The notes beneath the pieces were generated by a model. That model was not told the origin of the DNA. It ran no database searches and worked only from the letters and a program-made list of their open reading frames with translations. A DNA stretch of 64,000 nt. Origin: Nocardia kruczakiae NBRC 101016. GTDB taxonomy: Bacteria; Actinomycetota; Actinomycetes; Mycobacteriales; Mycobacteriaceae. A program made the position numbers and the translations under genes. The stretch covers positions 1-64,000 of the forward strand of contig NZ_BDBL01000037.1 in assembly GCF_001612965.1 (NCBI RefSeq). Reading direction: 5' to 3'. The stretch's first letter is position 1, and the number at the start of each line of letters is the position of its first letter. Below, in pieces: positions 19,120 to 28,261 of this stretch.

Positions 19120-19142
19120 AGTACTGTCCGGCGGACAGTACT
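19120..19142. promoter_or_regulatory. Perfect 11-base inverted repeat, likely TetR operator
   Basis: Arms AGTACTGTCCG and CGGACAGTACT surround a single central base. The site lies 48 bases before the acyl-CoA dehydrogenase start and 28 bases before the divergent TetR start, so one dimer pair could control both genes. Extra AGTACT half-sites occur on either side (near 19099 and 19157). Confidence 0.75.
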
Positions 19143-19170
19143 GCAAGACTCGTTTGAGTACTATTCAGGC

Positions 19171-19755
19171 ATGACGCAGACGACTCGTGGCGGTTTCGGC
19201 ACACGGCGGCGTACCGAACTGTTCGACGCGCTGGTCGACCTCTTCCTGACCGAGGGCTTCGCGCATCTGACCCTCGACGAGATCGCCTCGCGGCTGCGGT
19301 GTTCCAAGAGCACGCTCTACACGCTGGCCGGCAGTAAAGAACAGCTGGTCCGTGCCGCCACCGTGCACTTCTTCCGGCGCGCCACCGACGATGTCGAGCA
19401 GCGCATCGCCACCACCACCGGGGCCCGGGAACGCATCATCGCCTACCTGTCGGCTGTCGGAACCGTCCTCGGCGCCGCATCCCAGCAGTTCATGACCGAC
19501 CTGGACGCCTTCGCACCGGCCCGAGAGGTATACGAGCAGAACACCCGCCTCGCCGCGAGACGAGTCCACGAACTCGTCGACGACGGCGTCGCCGCCGGCG
19601 AATTCCGGGAAGTCCACGCCGCTTTCGCCGCCGACCTCGCCGCGACCATGATGGTGCGCATCCAGCAGGGCGGCGTCCGCGCCGAAACCGGCCTCGACGA
19701 CGCCGACGCCTACCGCGAACTCGCGACCATTCTCACCACCGGCATTCAGCGATAG
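19171..19755 (+). CDS. TetR-family regulator of the adjacent acyl-CoA dehydrogenase
   Basis: The 194-residue protein has a TetR N-terminal helix-turn-helix ('LTLDEIASRLRCSKSTLYTL', about 32-51) followed by a variable helical ligand domain. It is divergent from the acyl-CoA dehydrogenase and shares the perfect inverted repeat, so autoregulation and repression of the dehydrogenase are likely. ATG at 19171 is the first start after the operator. Its last codons overlap the end of the convergent second TetR gene by 10 bases. Confidence 0.9.
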   Translation: MTQTTRGGFGTRRRTELFDALVDLFLTEGFAHLTLDEIASRLRCSKSTLYTLAGSKEQLVRAATVHFFRRATDDVEQRIATTTGARERIIAYLSAVGTVLGAASQQFMTDLDAFAPAREVYEQNTRLAARRVHELVDDGVAAGEFREVHAAFAADLAATMMVRIQQGGVRAETGLDDADAYRELATILTTGIQR

Positions 19756-20357
19756 AGACCGCGCAGTGCCCGGCACGCGGCCTCGACCATCTCCTCGGCA
19801 CTCACCTCGATGGCGCCGTCGAGCCACGCGGTGACCAGTTCGGCCATACCGCCGATGAACAGCAGACCGGAGGTTTCGTCGGCGGTCCGGCTGCGGCCGG
19901 AATCGCCGAGCCACGTTCGTACTTCGAGGGCCGACTCGTGCGCCAGGTGCCGCAGCAATTCCGTACGGCGCCTGCGCAAGTGCGGAAATGCCACCGATTC
20001 GACGATCGCGACCCGGCCCTTGCGCGGATCCTCGACCAGCAGCCGCACGAACGCGCCGATCGATGCCCGCATGCGCGCTTCCGGATCGTCTCCGGCGGCT
20101 TCGGCGGCGCTGCGGCTGTTGTCCTCGATTTCGACGGCGATCTGGTTCAGGACGGATTCGAGCAGGGCGTCGAGTCCGGTGAAACTCTCGTAGAAGTAGC
20201 GCTCGCTGAGTCCGGCTTCGGCGCAGACCGCGGTCATCGTCGTCCGGGTTCCGGCGTCGGCCCACACCGTGAGACCCGCGTCCAGCAGACGCGACCGGCG
20301 TTCGGTGGCCCGTTCGGCGGCGGTCGCTCCGCGATAGACCCCTGATTGCACGGCCAT
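19746..20357 (-). CDS. TetR-family regulator, divergent from P450
   Basis: This 203-residue TetR protein has the DNA-binding segment 'TTMTAVCAEAGLSERYFYES' near residues 38-57 and an all-helical effector domain. ATG 20357 gives 'MAVQSGVYRGATAAERATER', typical of the family; an upstream ATG at 20390 would overlap the putative control region. It faces the P450 gene across about 100 bases that contain GTCAA-GG-TTGAC, and may control that gene. The two TetR genes here are convergent and overlap by 10 bases at their 3' ends. Confidence 0.88.
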   Translation of the reverse strand: MAVQSGVYRGATAAERATERRSRLLDAGLTVWADAGTRTTMTAVCAEAGLSERYFYESFTGLDALLESVLNQIAVEIEDNSRSAAEAAGDDPEARMRASIGAFVRLLVEDPRKGRVAIVESVAFPHLRRRRTELLRHLAHESALEVRTWLGDSGRSRTADETSGLLFIGGMAELVTAWLDGAIEVSAEEMVEAACRALRGLYR

Positions 20358-20385
20358 GGCCCCAGCATGCCACAGCGACTTCACG

Positions 20386-20398
20386 GTCAAGGTTGACA
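20386..20398 (+). promoter_or_regulatory. Short palindrome with -35-like TTGACA upstream of P450
   Basis: GTCAA and TTGAC flank GG at 20386-20397, and TTGACA (20393-20398) could be a -35 element for the P450 gene. No good -10 follows at 17-18 bases. It is a candidate site for the divergent TetR. Confidence 0.3.
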
Positions 20399-20456
20399 GG
20401 ACGCCCTTCCTGAATCAGGCTGTGACGTGAGCGGCATCACAGAGACGAGGTGTGCG

Positions 20457-21800
20457 ATGACGGCTGACGCCCTGGAGACCAGGCCTCTCCCGACCCAGCG
20501 GCGCGAGGATCGCGGCTACCCGGTGCTCGGGCAACTGCTGCAATACGCCCAGGACCCGCTGGCACTGTTCCAGCGGGAATGGGATCACTACGGGTCCGTC
20601 GCCCCGATGTATTCGCTCGGCCGGACCGCGGCCCTGCTGCTCGGTCCCGACGCCTGCGGGGAAGCGCTGCTGAACAAGGACGGGGCGCTGGCCAACGAGC
20701 CCGCCTGGTCGCGACTGGTCGGCCCGTTCTTCCACGGCGGGCTCATGCTGATCGACTTCGACGAGCACAAGCGGCATCGGCGGATCATGCAGCAGGCGTT
20801 CACCCGTCCTCGCCTGCAGGCCTATACCGAGCGGCTGCATCCGGCGATCGAACAGGGTGTCGCGCACTGGGACGAGAGCGAATCCTTCCCCGCCTACTGG
20901 AAACTCAAGCAACTCACCCTCGATATCGCCGCCGATCTGTTCATGGGCGGCGCCGCGGACACCACACCGGCAGAGATGGACCGGATCAACAAGGCGTTCA
21001 TCGCATGCGTGCAGGCCGCGGCCGGAATCGTACGCGGCAACGTGCCGTTCACCCGCTGGGGCAAGGCCTATCGCGGCCGAAAAGTCCTCGAAGACTTTCT
21101 GCGCCACTATCTGCCCGCGAAACGCGCCGAACAGACCGACGACATCTTCTCGGTGCTGTGCCACATCGAAGACGAGGACGGCGCCCGCTTCAGCGACGAC
21201 GACGTGGTCAACCACATGATCTTCCTGATGATGGCCGCCCACGACACCTCCACCATCACCACCTCCACGATCCTGCAGTATCTGGGACAGCATCCGCAAT
21301 GGCAGGAGCGATGCCGCAGTGAGGCATCGGCGCTGGGCCCGGCACCGTCGATGGCCGAACTCGAGCGGCTGGAGTCCATCGATCTGGTGATGCGCGAGGC
21401 GCTGCGACTGCGCGCCCCGGTCCCGGTCCTGGTCCGCTACGCGGTGAAAGACACTGTGATCCAAGGGGTTCGGATTCCGGCCGGCACCGATGTCGTCATC
21501 GGAATCCAGTTCACCCACCTGATGCCGCAGTACTGGACCGACCCGCACACCTTCGATCCCGACCGCTTCGGCCCCGAACGCCGCGAGGACAAATCGCATC
21601 GCTTCGCGTGGGAGCCCTTCGGCGGTGGCGCGCACAAATGTATCGGCATGCATTTCGGCGGAGTGGAAGTGAAGTCGATCATGCACCGCCTGCTGCGCGA
21701 CTACCACTGGCGGGTGGACCCCGCCTACGTCCCGCCCCTGGATTATCACTCGCTGCCCTACCCGAAGGACGGGCTGCCGATCACCTTCGTCCGCAACTGA
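20457..21800 (+). CDS. Cytochrome P450
   Basis: The 447-residue protein has the P450 landmarks. These are the I-helix oxygen-binding 'MMAAHDTSTITTS', the ExxR motif in 'REALRLRAPVPV', and the haem loop 'FGGGAHKCIGMHFGG' with the axial Cys. Its spelling resembles the CYP120/CYP26/CYP136-like branch rather than the camphor-type CYPs, but I cannot place it exactly. ATG 20457 has GAGG 6 bases upstream; a GTG at 20427 is also open. No redox partner gene is adjacent, so it must draw electrons from elsewhere, perhaps from the ferredoxin system at 31.8 kb. A fused acyl-CoA dehydrogenase is convergent downstream. Confidence 0.9.
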   Translation: MTADALETRPLPTQRREDRGYPVLGQLLQYAQDPLALFQREWDHYGSVAPMYSLGRTAALLLGPDACGEALLNKDGALANEPAWSRLVGPFFHGGLMLIDFDEHKRHRRIMQQAFTRPRLQAYTERLHPAIEQGVAHWDESESFPAYWKLKQLTLDIAADLFMGGAADTTPAEMDRINKAFIACVQAAAGIVRGNVPFTRWGKAYRGRKVLEDFLRHYLPAKRAEQTDDIFSVLCHIEDEDGARFSDDDVVNHMIFLMMAAHDTSTITTSTILQYLGQHPQWQERCRSEASALGPAPSMAELERLESIDLVMREALRLRAPVPVLVRYAVKDTVIQGVRIPAGTDVVIGIQFTHLMPQYWTDPHTFDPDRFGPERREDKSHRFAWEPFGGGAHKCIGMHFGGVEVKSIMHRLLRDYHWRVDPAYVPPLDYHSLPYPKDGLPITFVRN

Positions 21801-21866
21801 AACCCGTTGTCCCGCAGTTCGATACGGCTGCGGGCAACGCGGTTCCGGCGGCGCGACGGTCCCGCG

Positions 21867-24068
21867 CTATTTCCGCGGCAAACCCATGACCAGGGTGGCG
21901 ATGGTATTGAGCTGGATTTCCAGGGTCCCGCCGCCGATCACCCAGCTCGGGATGTCGAGTTCGTGGAAGACCACCTCACAGTCCTTCTCGTTCAGCGCCG
22001 CGGCGGGGCCGATGAGTTCGAGAGCGGCGGCCGCGGCGTCGGTGTGCAACATCGAGGCCGCGGCCTTGGACATACTGGTGGCCGGGCCGATTCCGTGACC
22101 GCCGAGGCGCCGAATGGTCTCGCGCAGATTCATCGCCGAGATGGCGGCGCCGCGCGCACTGATCCGGCCCAGCACCCGCAGGGCGTTCTCACGGCTGCCC
22201 GCGAACTCGGCACGTTCGATGATGCCCACGATGCGGGAGTTGTGTCCCGGGTCGCGGACTCCGCCGATGAAAAGTCGTTCCTGGGCAAGGGTTTCCAACG
22301 TCAACGCCCAGCCCTGCCCGACTTCGCCGAGGACCATGTCGTCGGGAACGAAGGCGTCGTCGAAGAACACCTCGTTGAATTCGGCCTGACCGCTGGACTG
22401 GGTGATCGGGCGGACCGTCACCCCCGCACCGTGCATATCGACCAGGAACATGGTCAGGCCGCGATGACGTTCGGCCTCGGGATCGGTGCGGGCCAGCAGC
22501 AGTCCCCAGTCGCAGCGATGTGCCAGGGTGGTCCAGATCTTCTGGCCGTTGAGCCGCCAGCCGTCGCCGTCCCTGGTGGCACGCAGGCTCAGCGACGCCA
22601 CATCCGAACCCGCTTCCGGTTCACTCATCAGCTGACACCAGATCTGTTCGCCCCGTAGTGCCGGCGCGGCCAGCCGGGCGAGCTGTTCGGGGGTGCCGCG
22701 CTGCAGCACGATCGGCACCACCCACTGGCCGATTCCCATGGAGGGCTGCGCGATTGCGTGCCGGTCGTATTCGTCCTGCAGGATCAGCTGTTCCAGCGGG
22801 CCCGCCTCGATCCCCCACGGTTTCGGCATCGGCGGCGAGACCAGGCCGGAGTCGGCGAGCAGCGTGCGGCGAGGACCGGTATTGGTGGCGTCGTGGTCAC
22901 CGATCTTGCCGGGAGTCGGGTTGTCCAGGGCCGCGGCGCGATCCAGAATCTCCGACACCCATGCGCGGAACGAGGAATCGGTCTCCGGCAGCGGCACCGC
23001 GAACGTGCGCGGACCATCGAGCGCCACCTCGCCGAGCCGGCGTTCCCAGCTCTCCGCGGAGCCGCCGAACCCGGCCAGGGACATGGCCCGCCGCCAGTAC
23101 AGGTGCAGATCGTGCTCCCAGGTGAAACCGATCGCGCCGTGCAGGCACAGACATTCCACGGCCGCGTGCACGGCATTGCCGAGGGTGGTGAGCGCGGCGC
23201 CGGCCGCGGCGTGCGTGCGCTGCGCCGGTTCGTCGGCGAGACCGCGCACCGCGTCCCAGGCCGCCGAGGTGGCGAGCTCACTGGTGATCAGCAGTTGCGC
23301 GGCACGGTGCTGCACGGCCTGAAAGGAACCGACGGGACGACCGAACTGCTTGCGCGCCTTGATGTATTCGGTGGCCGTGTCCGAACACCAGCGGATCACT
23401 CCGGCGGCTTCGGCGGCCATGAACGCGGTGGCGACCGCCTCGGCATAGCCGGTGTCGATGCCGGCGAGTTCGATTCCGGCGACCTCGCGCAAGCGGACGA
23501 CGGCGAGGTCGCGGCCCAGATCCGATCCGGCACACGCCTCGATCTGCACGCCCTGGGCGTCTCGTTCCACCAGCAACCAGCGGGTGCGGTCGCCGTCGGC
23601 CGCGGCCACCAGCAGCACGTCGGCCGCGGCGGCGCCGAGCACCGGGCCGGTCTCACCGCTCGCGCCGCCATCGCCGAACCGCACCCCGTGCCCCGCGTCC
23701 ACCGTCGCGCCGGTCCCGCCCTCGGCGAAACGCCGCAACGTATCACGCACCGCCGCAACCGGTTCCGCCGACGCGACGATGGCGCTCGTGATCACCGAAG
23801 GCAGTAACGGGCCGGGTAGCAGCGCCCGTCCGGATTCGGCGAGCACCACCGCCATCTCGTCGAGCGTTCCGCCCTGCCCGCCCACCTCCTCCGGCAGATG
23901 TACACCGGGCAGTCCCAGCGCGACCAGGTCCGCCCAGAAGGTGGGCAGTTCTCCGGCGGCGAGCCGATCGGTGTGCTTGCGGGTGTATTCACGGGTGTGG
24001 TGGCGGTCGGCGAATCCGCTGACGGCCTGCGCCAGCGCCGCCTGATCCGCGGTCAGAGCTAGGGGCAC
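21867..24068 (-). CDS. Fused two-domain acyl-CoA dehydrogenase (FadE34-like)
   Basis: At 733 residues this is about twice normal length. It carries two acyl-CoA-dehydrogenase units in one chain, residues 1-375 and 390-733. Only the second has the clear FAD/substrate loop 'LMSEPEAGSDVASLS' and the C-terminal 'WVIGGGTLEIQLNTIA'. The first is more degenerate. The layout matches mycobacterial FadE34-type fused enzymes, which replace the alpha2-beta2 heterotetramers that act on steroid side chains. GTG 24068 has GGAG 7 bases upstream. A sterol- or bulky-acyl-CoA substrate is therefore possible; the P450 nearby is suggestive but not proof. Confidence 0.85.
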   Translation of the reverse strand: MPLALTADQAALAQAVSGFADRHHTREYTRKHTDRLAAGELPTFWADLVALGLPGVHLPEEVGGQGGTLDEMAVVLAESGRALLPGPLLPSVITSAIVASAEPVAAVRDTLRRFAEGGTGATVDAGHGVRFGDGGASGETGPVLGAAAADVLLVAAADGDRTRWLLVERDAQGVQIEACAGSDLGRDLAVVRLREVAGIELAGIDTGYAEAVATAFMAAEAAGVIRWCSDTATEYIKARKQFGRPVGSFQAVQHRAAQLLITSELATSAAWDAVRGLADEPAQRTHAAAGAALTTLGNAVHAAVECLCLHGAIGFTWEHDLHLYWRRAMSLAGFGGSAESWERRLGEVALDGPRTFAVPLPETDSSFRAWVSEILDRAAALDNPTPGKIGDHDATNTGPRRTLLADSGLVSPPMPKPWGIEAGPLEQLILQDEYDRHAIAQPSMGIGQWVVPIVLQRGTPEQLARLAAPALRGEQIWCQLMSEPEAGSDVASLSLRATRDGDGWRLNGQKIWTTLAHRCDWGLLLARTDPEAERHRGLTMFLVDMHGAGVTVRPITQSSGQAEFNEVFFDDAFVPDDMVLGEVGQGWALTLETLAQERLFIGGVRDPGHNSRIVGIIERAEFAGSRENALRVLGRISARGAAISAMNLRETIRRLGGHGIGPATSMSKAAASMLHTDAAAAALELIGPAAALNEKDCEVVFHELDIPSWVIGGGTLEIQLNTIATLVMGLPRK

Positions 24069-24196
24069 GATCTCACTCCGCTCGACGTCGATACGGTCCG
24101 GGTTCCGGCCCGGACACCCCGATTAGAACAGGTTGCATCCAATTGCGGAGCCGTTCACCGCGTGCCGCCCTGTGCCGCGCGGTCCCGGGTCCGCCG

Positions 24197-24601
24197 TCAG
24201 GCTTTGTCGGCCCGGGCGTATTCCTCGTCGGTGACGGGCTCGAGCCAGGTGGTGCCGTCGCCGTCCGCGGTGCCCTCCAGCATGGCGATGTGACACATCA
24301 TGCAGTCGACGCCGGCGCCGTGCCAGTGCTCCTCACCGGGCGGCGTCCATACCGTGTCGCCCGGGGTGAGCCGGATGACGGTGCCCTTCCGATCGACCAC
24401 CAGTCCGGCACCGTCGGTGCAGAACAGCGTTTGGCCGAGCGCGTGGGAGTGCCAATGGGTGCGTGCCCCGGGAGTGAAGCGCACGGTGCTCGCGATGAGC
24501 CGTGAGGGCTCGGCCTTCGTCTTGATGGGGTTGACGTAGACATCGCCGGTGAACAGCGATGCGGGCGCTTTGGAGGTGGGGGCGGGATCGATCAGTTCCA
24601 C
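24197..24601 (-). CDS. Small cupin-domain protein
   Basis: The 134-residue protein is a single cupin barrel. Cupin motif 1 reads 'GARTHWHSHALGQTLFC' with two His, and motif 2 'PGDTVWTPPGEEHWHGA' gives the third His, so a metal site is likely. This layout is seen in small cupins that work beside CMD-family proteins and aldo-keto reductases, as here. GTG 24601 has AAGGAG 6 bases upstream. It lies 47 bases downstream of the XRE regulator gene on the same strand. The substrate is unknown. Confidence 0.85.
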   Translation of the reverse strand: MELIDPAPTSKAPASLFTGDVYVNPIKTKAEPSRLIASTVRFTPGARTHWHSHALGQTLFCTDGAGLVVDRKGTVIRLTPGDTVWTPPGEEHWHGAGVDCMMCHIAMLEGTADGDGTTWLEPVTDEEYARADKA

Positions 24602-24648
24602 GGTCGGCTCCTTAGGTCGAATCGGCGTACGGCTGAGGGCGTCACGGC

Positions 24649-25527
24649 TCAGATGTGGTGGCCCGACGGATCCGTCGGCGCCGGGGCGTCCTGGGTCGCG
24701 GCCCAGGCGGCGAGCAGGGCGAGGGCATCGGCGGACGACGTGGCGGGTTCCGGGGTGTAGGCGGTCAGCACCAGCCCCGGCGCCGCGACGAGTTCCATGG
24801 AGTCATAGGACAGTTCGAGACGACCGACGACGGGATGGTTGAACGTCTTGATCCCGCCGCGGTGGATCCGCACGTCGTGCGTGGCCCATCGGGTGCGGAA
24901 AGCCTCACTGCGCGTTGCCAGTTCGCCGATGAGTTCGGTGAGATCGGGATCGTGCGGATTGCGTCCGGTCTCGGCGCGCAGCAGCGCGACCGCGATCCCC
25001 AGGGCGCCGTCGTGGTCGGGGTAGTAGTCGCCGGCGCGGCGGTCGAGGAAATCGAAGCGGGCGATGTTGGCGCGGTGGGCCGGGTTGTCGAGCACCGGCG
25101 CGTAAAGGGCTCGGCCGAGCCGGTTGCTCGCCACGATATCGAGGCGGCCGTTACGCACGAAGGCGGCGGCACCGACCATCGAGTCGAGCACCCGCTGCAC
25201 GCTGGGCGGGACCTGAGCCTTGGCGCGCCGACGCGGCGTGCGCGCGGGTCTGGCCGTGCGAGCGAGGTTGAACAGGTGTTCGCGTTCGGCTTCGGTGAGC
25301 CGCAGCGCCCGAGCCACCGCATCGAGAACGTCGTCGGACACCCCGCGAATGTGTCCCTTTTCGAGACGGATGTACCAGTCGGTACTGACCCCGGCCAGGA
25401 CTGCGACCTCTTCACGCCGCAGCCCGGGGACCCGCCGCCGACCGCCCGCGGGAAGACCCACCTGCTCGGGAGTGATCTTGGCCCGGCGGGTTGCCAGGAA
25501 ATCTCTGATCTCGGTGCGGTTGTCCAC
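24649..25527 (-). CDS. XRE/helix-turn-helix regulator with MmyB-like ligand domain
   Basis: The 292-residue protein has an N-terminal helix-turn-helix ('REEVAVLAGVSTDWYIRLEK') followed by a PAS-like MmyB ligand-binding domain ('ASNRLGRALYAPVLDNP'). This family usually represses a divergent oxidoreductase gene. GTG 25527 is chosen because upstream sequence is promoter-like. The divergent CMD and aldo-keto reductase genes, and the cupin behind it, are likely targets. GGGAGGT and ACCTCCC, about 35 bases apart in the 220-base divergent region, may be part of the operator. Confidence 0.87.
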   Translation of the reverse strand: MDNRTEIRDFLATRRAKITPEQVGLPAGGRRRVPGLRREEVAVLAGVSTDWYIRLEKGHIRGVSDDVLDAVARALRLTEAEREHLFNLARTARPARTPRRRAKAQVPPSVQRVLDSMVGAAAFVRNGRLDIVASNRLGRALYAPVLDNPAHRANIARFDFLDRRAGDYYPDHDGALGIAVALLRAETGRNPHDPDLTELIGELATRSEAFRTRWATHDVRIHRGGIKTFNHPVVGRLELSYDSMELVAAPGLVLTAYTPEPATSSADALALLAAWAATQDAPAPTDPSGHHI

Positions 25528-25747
25528 GCAATCCACGGTACGAGGCGCCCACCGGGATGGGAGGTTGAATTTCCACCCCCTCTGACGCGACCTCCCACCC
25601 GCGCGAAGACAGCGGTTTCCTGGATGCGTGACCGTGTCGATCACCCGCAACCAGACCCCGGCCACCGGTACGGATCGGTCCGCGAACCCGCCCGCCCGGT
25701 CCACCGGCCCACACGCCCGAATTCGACCCCGACGAAAGGACACCGCA

Positions 25748-26077
25748 ATGCCCGAGGAATACAGCACCGGCTGGACCGGCGGACAACGCGCATTCGGCGA
25801 TTTCGCGCCCGGCCTGGCCCACTACACCGATAAGGTCCTGTTCGACGAGGTATGGGAACGCGAGGGTCTGTCGACACGTGATCGCAGCCTGATCACCGTC
25901 GCCGCGCTGACCGCGATGGGCAAGTCCGAACAGCTGATCTTCCACCTCGACTACGCCCGCCGCAACGGCGTCACCGAGGCCGAACTCAAAGAAGCGATCA
26001 CTCATCTGGCCTTCTACACCGGCTGGCCCAACGCGATGAGCGCCATGACCGTTGCGAAAAAGGTCTTCGAGGAATGA
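25748..26077 (+). CDS. Carboxymuconolactone decarboxylase (CMD) family protein
   Basis: The 109-residue protein is an AhpD/CMD-type all-helical protein ('STRDRSLITVAALTAMGKSE' about 41-60, then 'HLDYARRNGVTEAELKEAI'). The CxxC of AhpD peroxidase partners is absent, so a thiol-peroxidase role is unlikely. Many such small CMD proteins accompany cupins and aldo-keto reductases in stress- or aldehyde-response modules. ATG 25748 follows AAAGGA by 7 bases. It is 46 bases upstream of the aldo-keto reductase and almost certainly co-transcribed. Confidence 0.85.
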   Translation: MPEEYSTGWTGGQRAFGDFAPGLAHYTDKVLFDEVWEREGLSTRDRSLITVAALTAMGKSEQLIFHLDYARRNGVTEAELKEAITHLAFYTGWPNAMSAMTVAKKVFEE

Positions 26078-26123
26078 AAACCACTATCCCGCAACCGATC
26101 CGACGACCGAAGGAGTGGAATCG

Positions 26124-26981
26124 ATGGTTCTGAACGAGACGTACACGCTGTCCAACGGGGTGCGGACGCCCAAGCTGGGCCTGGGCACCTGGTTCATCGA
26201 CGACGACAAGGCCGCCCGGGCGGTGGTCGATGCCGTCGGCATCGGATACCGCAACATCGACACCGCGCAGGCGTACGGGAACGAACGGGGCGTCGGCGAA
26301 GGGATCCGCACCAGCGGCGTCGCGCGAGACGAGCTGTTCGTGTCCAGCAAACTGGCGGCGGAGATCAAGAACTACGCCGACGCGGCCGCCGCCATCGATG
26401 GTTCCCTCGCCACGATGGGGCTCGACCACATCGACCTCATGCTGATCCACAGTCCGCAACCCTGGGCCGATTTCCGCGGCGGAGACTACGCGGACGGCAA
26501 TCGGGAGGCGTGGCGCGCGCTCGAAGACGCGTATCGGGCGGGCAAGCTCCGCTCCATCGGCGTCTCCAACTTCGAACAGCACGACCTCGACAACATCCTC
26601 GCGGCCTGCACCGTCGCACCCCAGGTGAATCAACTGCTCGTCCACGTCGGAAACACCCCGGCAGACCTCATCGCCTACTGCGAGAGCAAGGACATCCTCG
26701 TGCAGGCCTACTCCCCCATCGCCCACGGGGAGATACTGAACAACCAGGACATCGCCGCGATGGCGGACCGCTACGGAGTGACCGTACCCCAGCTGTGCAT
26801 CCGCTACACGCTGCAGCTCGGCACTCTCCCGCTGCCGAAAACGGCGAATCCGGAACATATGCGAAGCAACGCTCAGGTCGATTTCGTGATCTCCGACGAC
26901 GACATGCACACGCTGCGGAACATGGAACAGTTCCGGGATTACGGCGACGCCGGCAAGTTCCCGGTCTTCAGCGGCAAGTAG
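26124..26981 (+). CDS. Aldo-keto reductase
   Basis: The 285-residue NADPH-dependent (beta/alpha)8 enzyme has the full catalytic tetrad: Asp46 and Tyr51 in 'NIDTAQAYGNE', Lys76 in 'SSKLAAE', and His109 in 'LMLIHSP'. It also has 'GVSNFEQHDLD' and the coenzyme-binding end 'PLPKTANPEH'. It reduces aldehydes or ketones; the exact substrate is unknown. ATG 26124 has AGGAG 8 bases upstream. It completes the CMD-aldo-keto reductase pair facing the XRE regulator. Confidence 0.92.
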   Translation: MVLNETYTLSNGVRTPKLGLGTWFIDDDKAARAVVDAVGIGYRNIDTAQAYGNERGVGEGIRTSGVARDELFVSSKLAAEIKNYADAAAAIDGSLATMGLDHIDLMLIHSPQPWADFRGGDYADGNREAWRALEDAYRAGKLRSIGVSNFEQHDLDNILAACTVAPQVNQLLVHVGNTPADLIAYCESKDILVQAYSPIAHGEILNNQDIAAMADRYGVTVPQLCIRYTLQLGTLPLPKTANPEHMRSNAQVDFVISDDDMHTLRNMEQFRDYGDAGKFPVFSGK

Positions 26982-27025
26982 CCGAGACCGCTGCGCCGAA
27001 ACTGGTATGCCTCAACGGATTACGT

Positions 27026-28261
27026 CTACGCCGACCGAGTCGGTGGGACGCCGAAGGCGAGCAGCGCGGTGTCGTCGTCGACGCCATCGAACCCGGCGAG
27101 CATCCCGGTCAGCGCGGTGACCAGAGCGGGCGCGGCGACCGGGCCGAGGGTGTCGATGAACTCGTAGAGCCGTTCCTCGCCGAGGCGCTCGCGGCCACGG
27201 ACGCGAGCCTCGGTGAGGCCGTCACTGTAGAGCAGGACCGTGTCGCCGGGACCGAGATGCACTGCACGGGCGGCGAATACGGCCTCGGGAAGCGCCCCGA
27301 CCAGCATGCCGCCCGGCGTCTCGATCACCTCGGTGGTGCCGTCCGCGCGGATCACCACCGGGGGTGGATGTCCGCCGGCGGCCAGGGTGAGCGTGGCGCC
27401 GGTGGGGGTCGGCCGCATGGAGCCGTAGACCACGGTGCAGAAACGTGGTGTGCCGGTGTGGAATTCGCGGCACAGCACCGTATTGAGATGTGCCAGCACA
27501 GCCTGCGGGTCCGGGGCGTAGACCGCCGCGGCGCGCATCGTATACCGCGCCGAGGACGTCATCACCGCGGCCTCGGCGCCCTTACCGCAGACGTCGCCGA
27601 GGAAGAAACCCCAGGTGTCGGGTGTGAGCGGAAACATGTCGTAGAAGTCGCCGCCGACCTCGTCGACGGATGCCGGATGGTAGTAGGCGGCGACCTGCAT
27701 TCCCGGCACCGCCGGCAGTTCGGACGGCAACAGGCTGCGCTGCAAGGTCGCGGCCAGGGTGAGGGCCCGTTCGCGTTCCCGCTCGGCGGCCTGGCGAGCG
27801 CGCAGGAGTTCCTGCTCGTAGGCGCGGCGTTCGCGGGCATCGAAGATCGTGGTGCGGATCAGTTGCGCGGTGCCGTCGGAACCGCATTTCACCACCGATG
27901 TCACCAGCACCGGCAGCCTGGTTCCGTCGGCGCACCGCAGATCGAGCGCGAGGCCGTTGACTTGACCGTGCATGGCCAGCATCGGCGCCATATGGGTCTC
28001 GTAGTAGATGCGCGCGCCCACCGCGAGAAGATCGGTGAAGGTGCGGCGCCCGATCAGCTCGGATTGCTCGTAGCCCAGCCAGCCCACCAGGGTGCTGTTG
28101 ATTTTCGCGATCGTGCCGTCCATGAGGGTGGACAGGTAGCCGCAGGGTGCGTGGTCGTAGAGGTCCTCGGCGCTGTCTTCCAGCATCGCCGAGAACACAG
28201 GGTCGGCGTTCGGCGACCGCTCGCCGTCGCGATGGTCCGCCTCACCCTGCGGGCACATCAT
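27026..28261 (-). CDS. PAS-PP2C (SpoIIE-type) serine phosphatase, RsbP-like
   Basis: The 411-residue protein has a PAS domain (about 35-140, 'YLSTLMDGTIAKINSTLVGW'), a coiled-coil linker ('ERRAYEQELLRARQAAERER') and a SpoIIE/PP2C phosphatase. The phosphatase has the metal-binding motifs 'EVGGDFYDMF', 'GDVCGKG', 'LYSDGLTEAR' and 'DDDTALL'. In Bacillus subtilis, RsbP of the same architecture dephosphorylates an anti-anti-sigma factor and is switched on by the hydrolase RsbQ. Here the start codon touches the stop of an RsbQ-like hydrolase gene, in the same order as rsbQ-rsbP. A partner anti-anti-sigma factor is not in the window. Confidence 0.9.
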   Translation of the reverse strand: MMCPQGEADHRDGERSPNADPVFSAMLEDSAEDLYDHAPCGYLSTLMDGTIAKINSTLVGWLGYEQSELIGRRTFTDLLAVGARIYYETHMAPMLAMHGQVNGLALDLRCADGTRLPVLVTSVVKCGSDGTAQLIRTTIFDARERRAYEQELLRARQAAERERERALTLAATLQRSLLPSELPAVPGMQVAAYYHPASVDEVGGDFYDMFPLTPDTWGFFLGDVCGKGAEAAVMTSSARYTMRAAAVYAPDPQAVLAHLNTVLCREFHTGTPRFCTVVYGSMRPTPTGATLTLAAGGHPPPVVIRADGTTEVIETPGGMLVGALPEAVFAARAVHLGPGDTVLLYSDGLTEARVRGRERLGEERLYEFIDTLGPVAAPALVTALTGMLAGFDGVDDDTALLAFGVPPTRSA

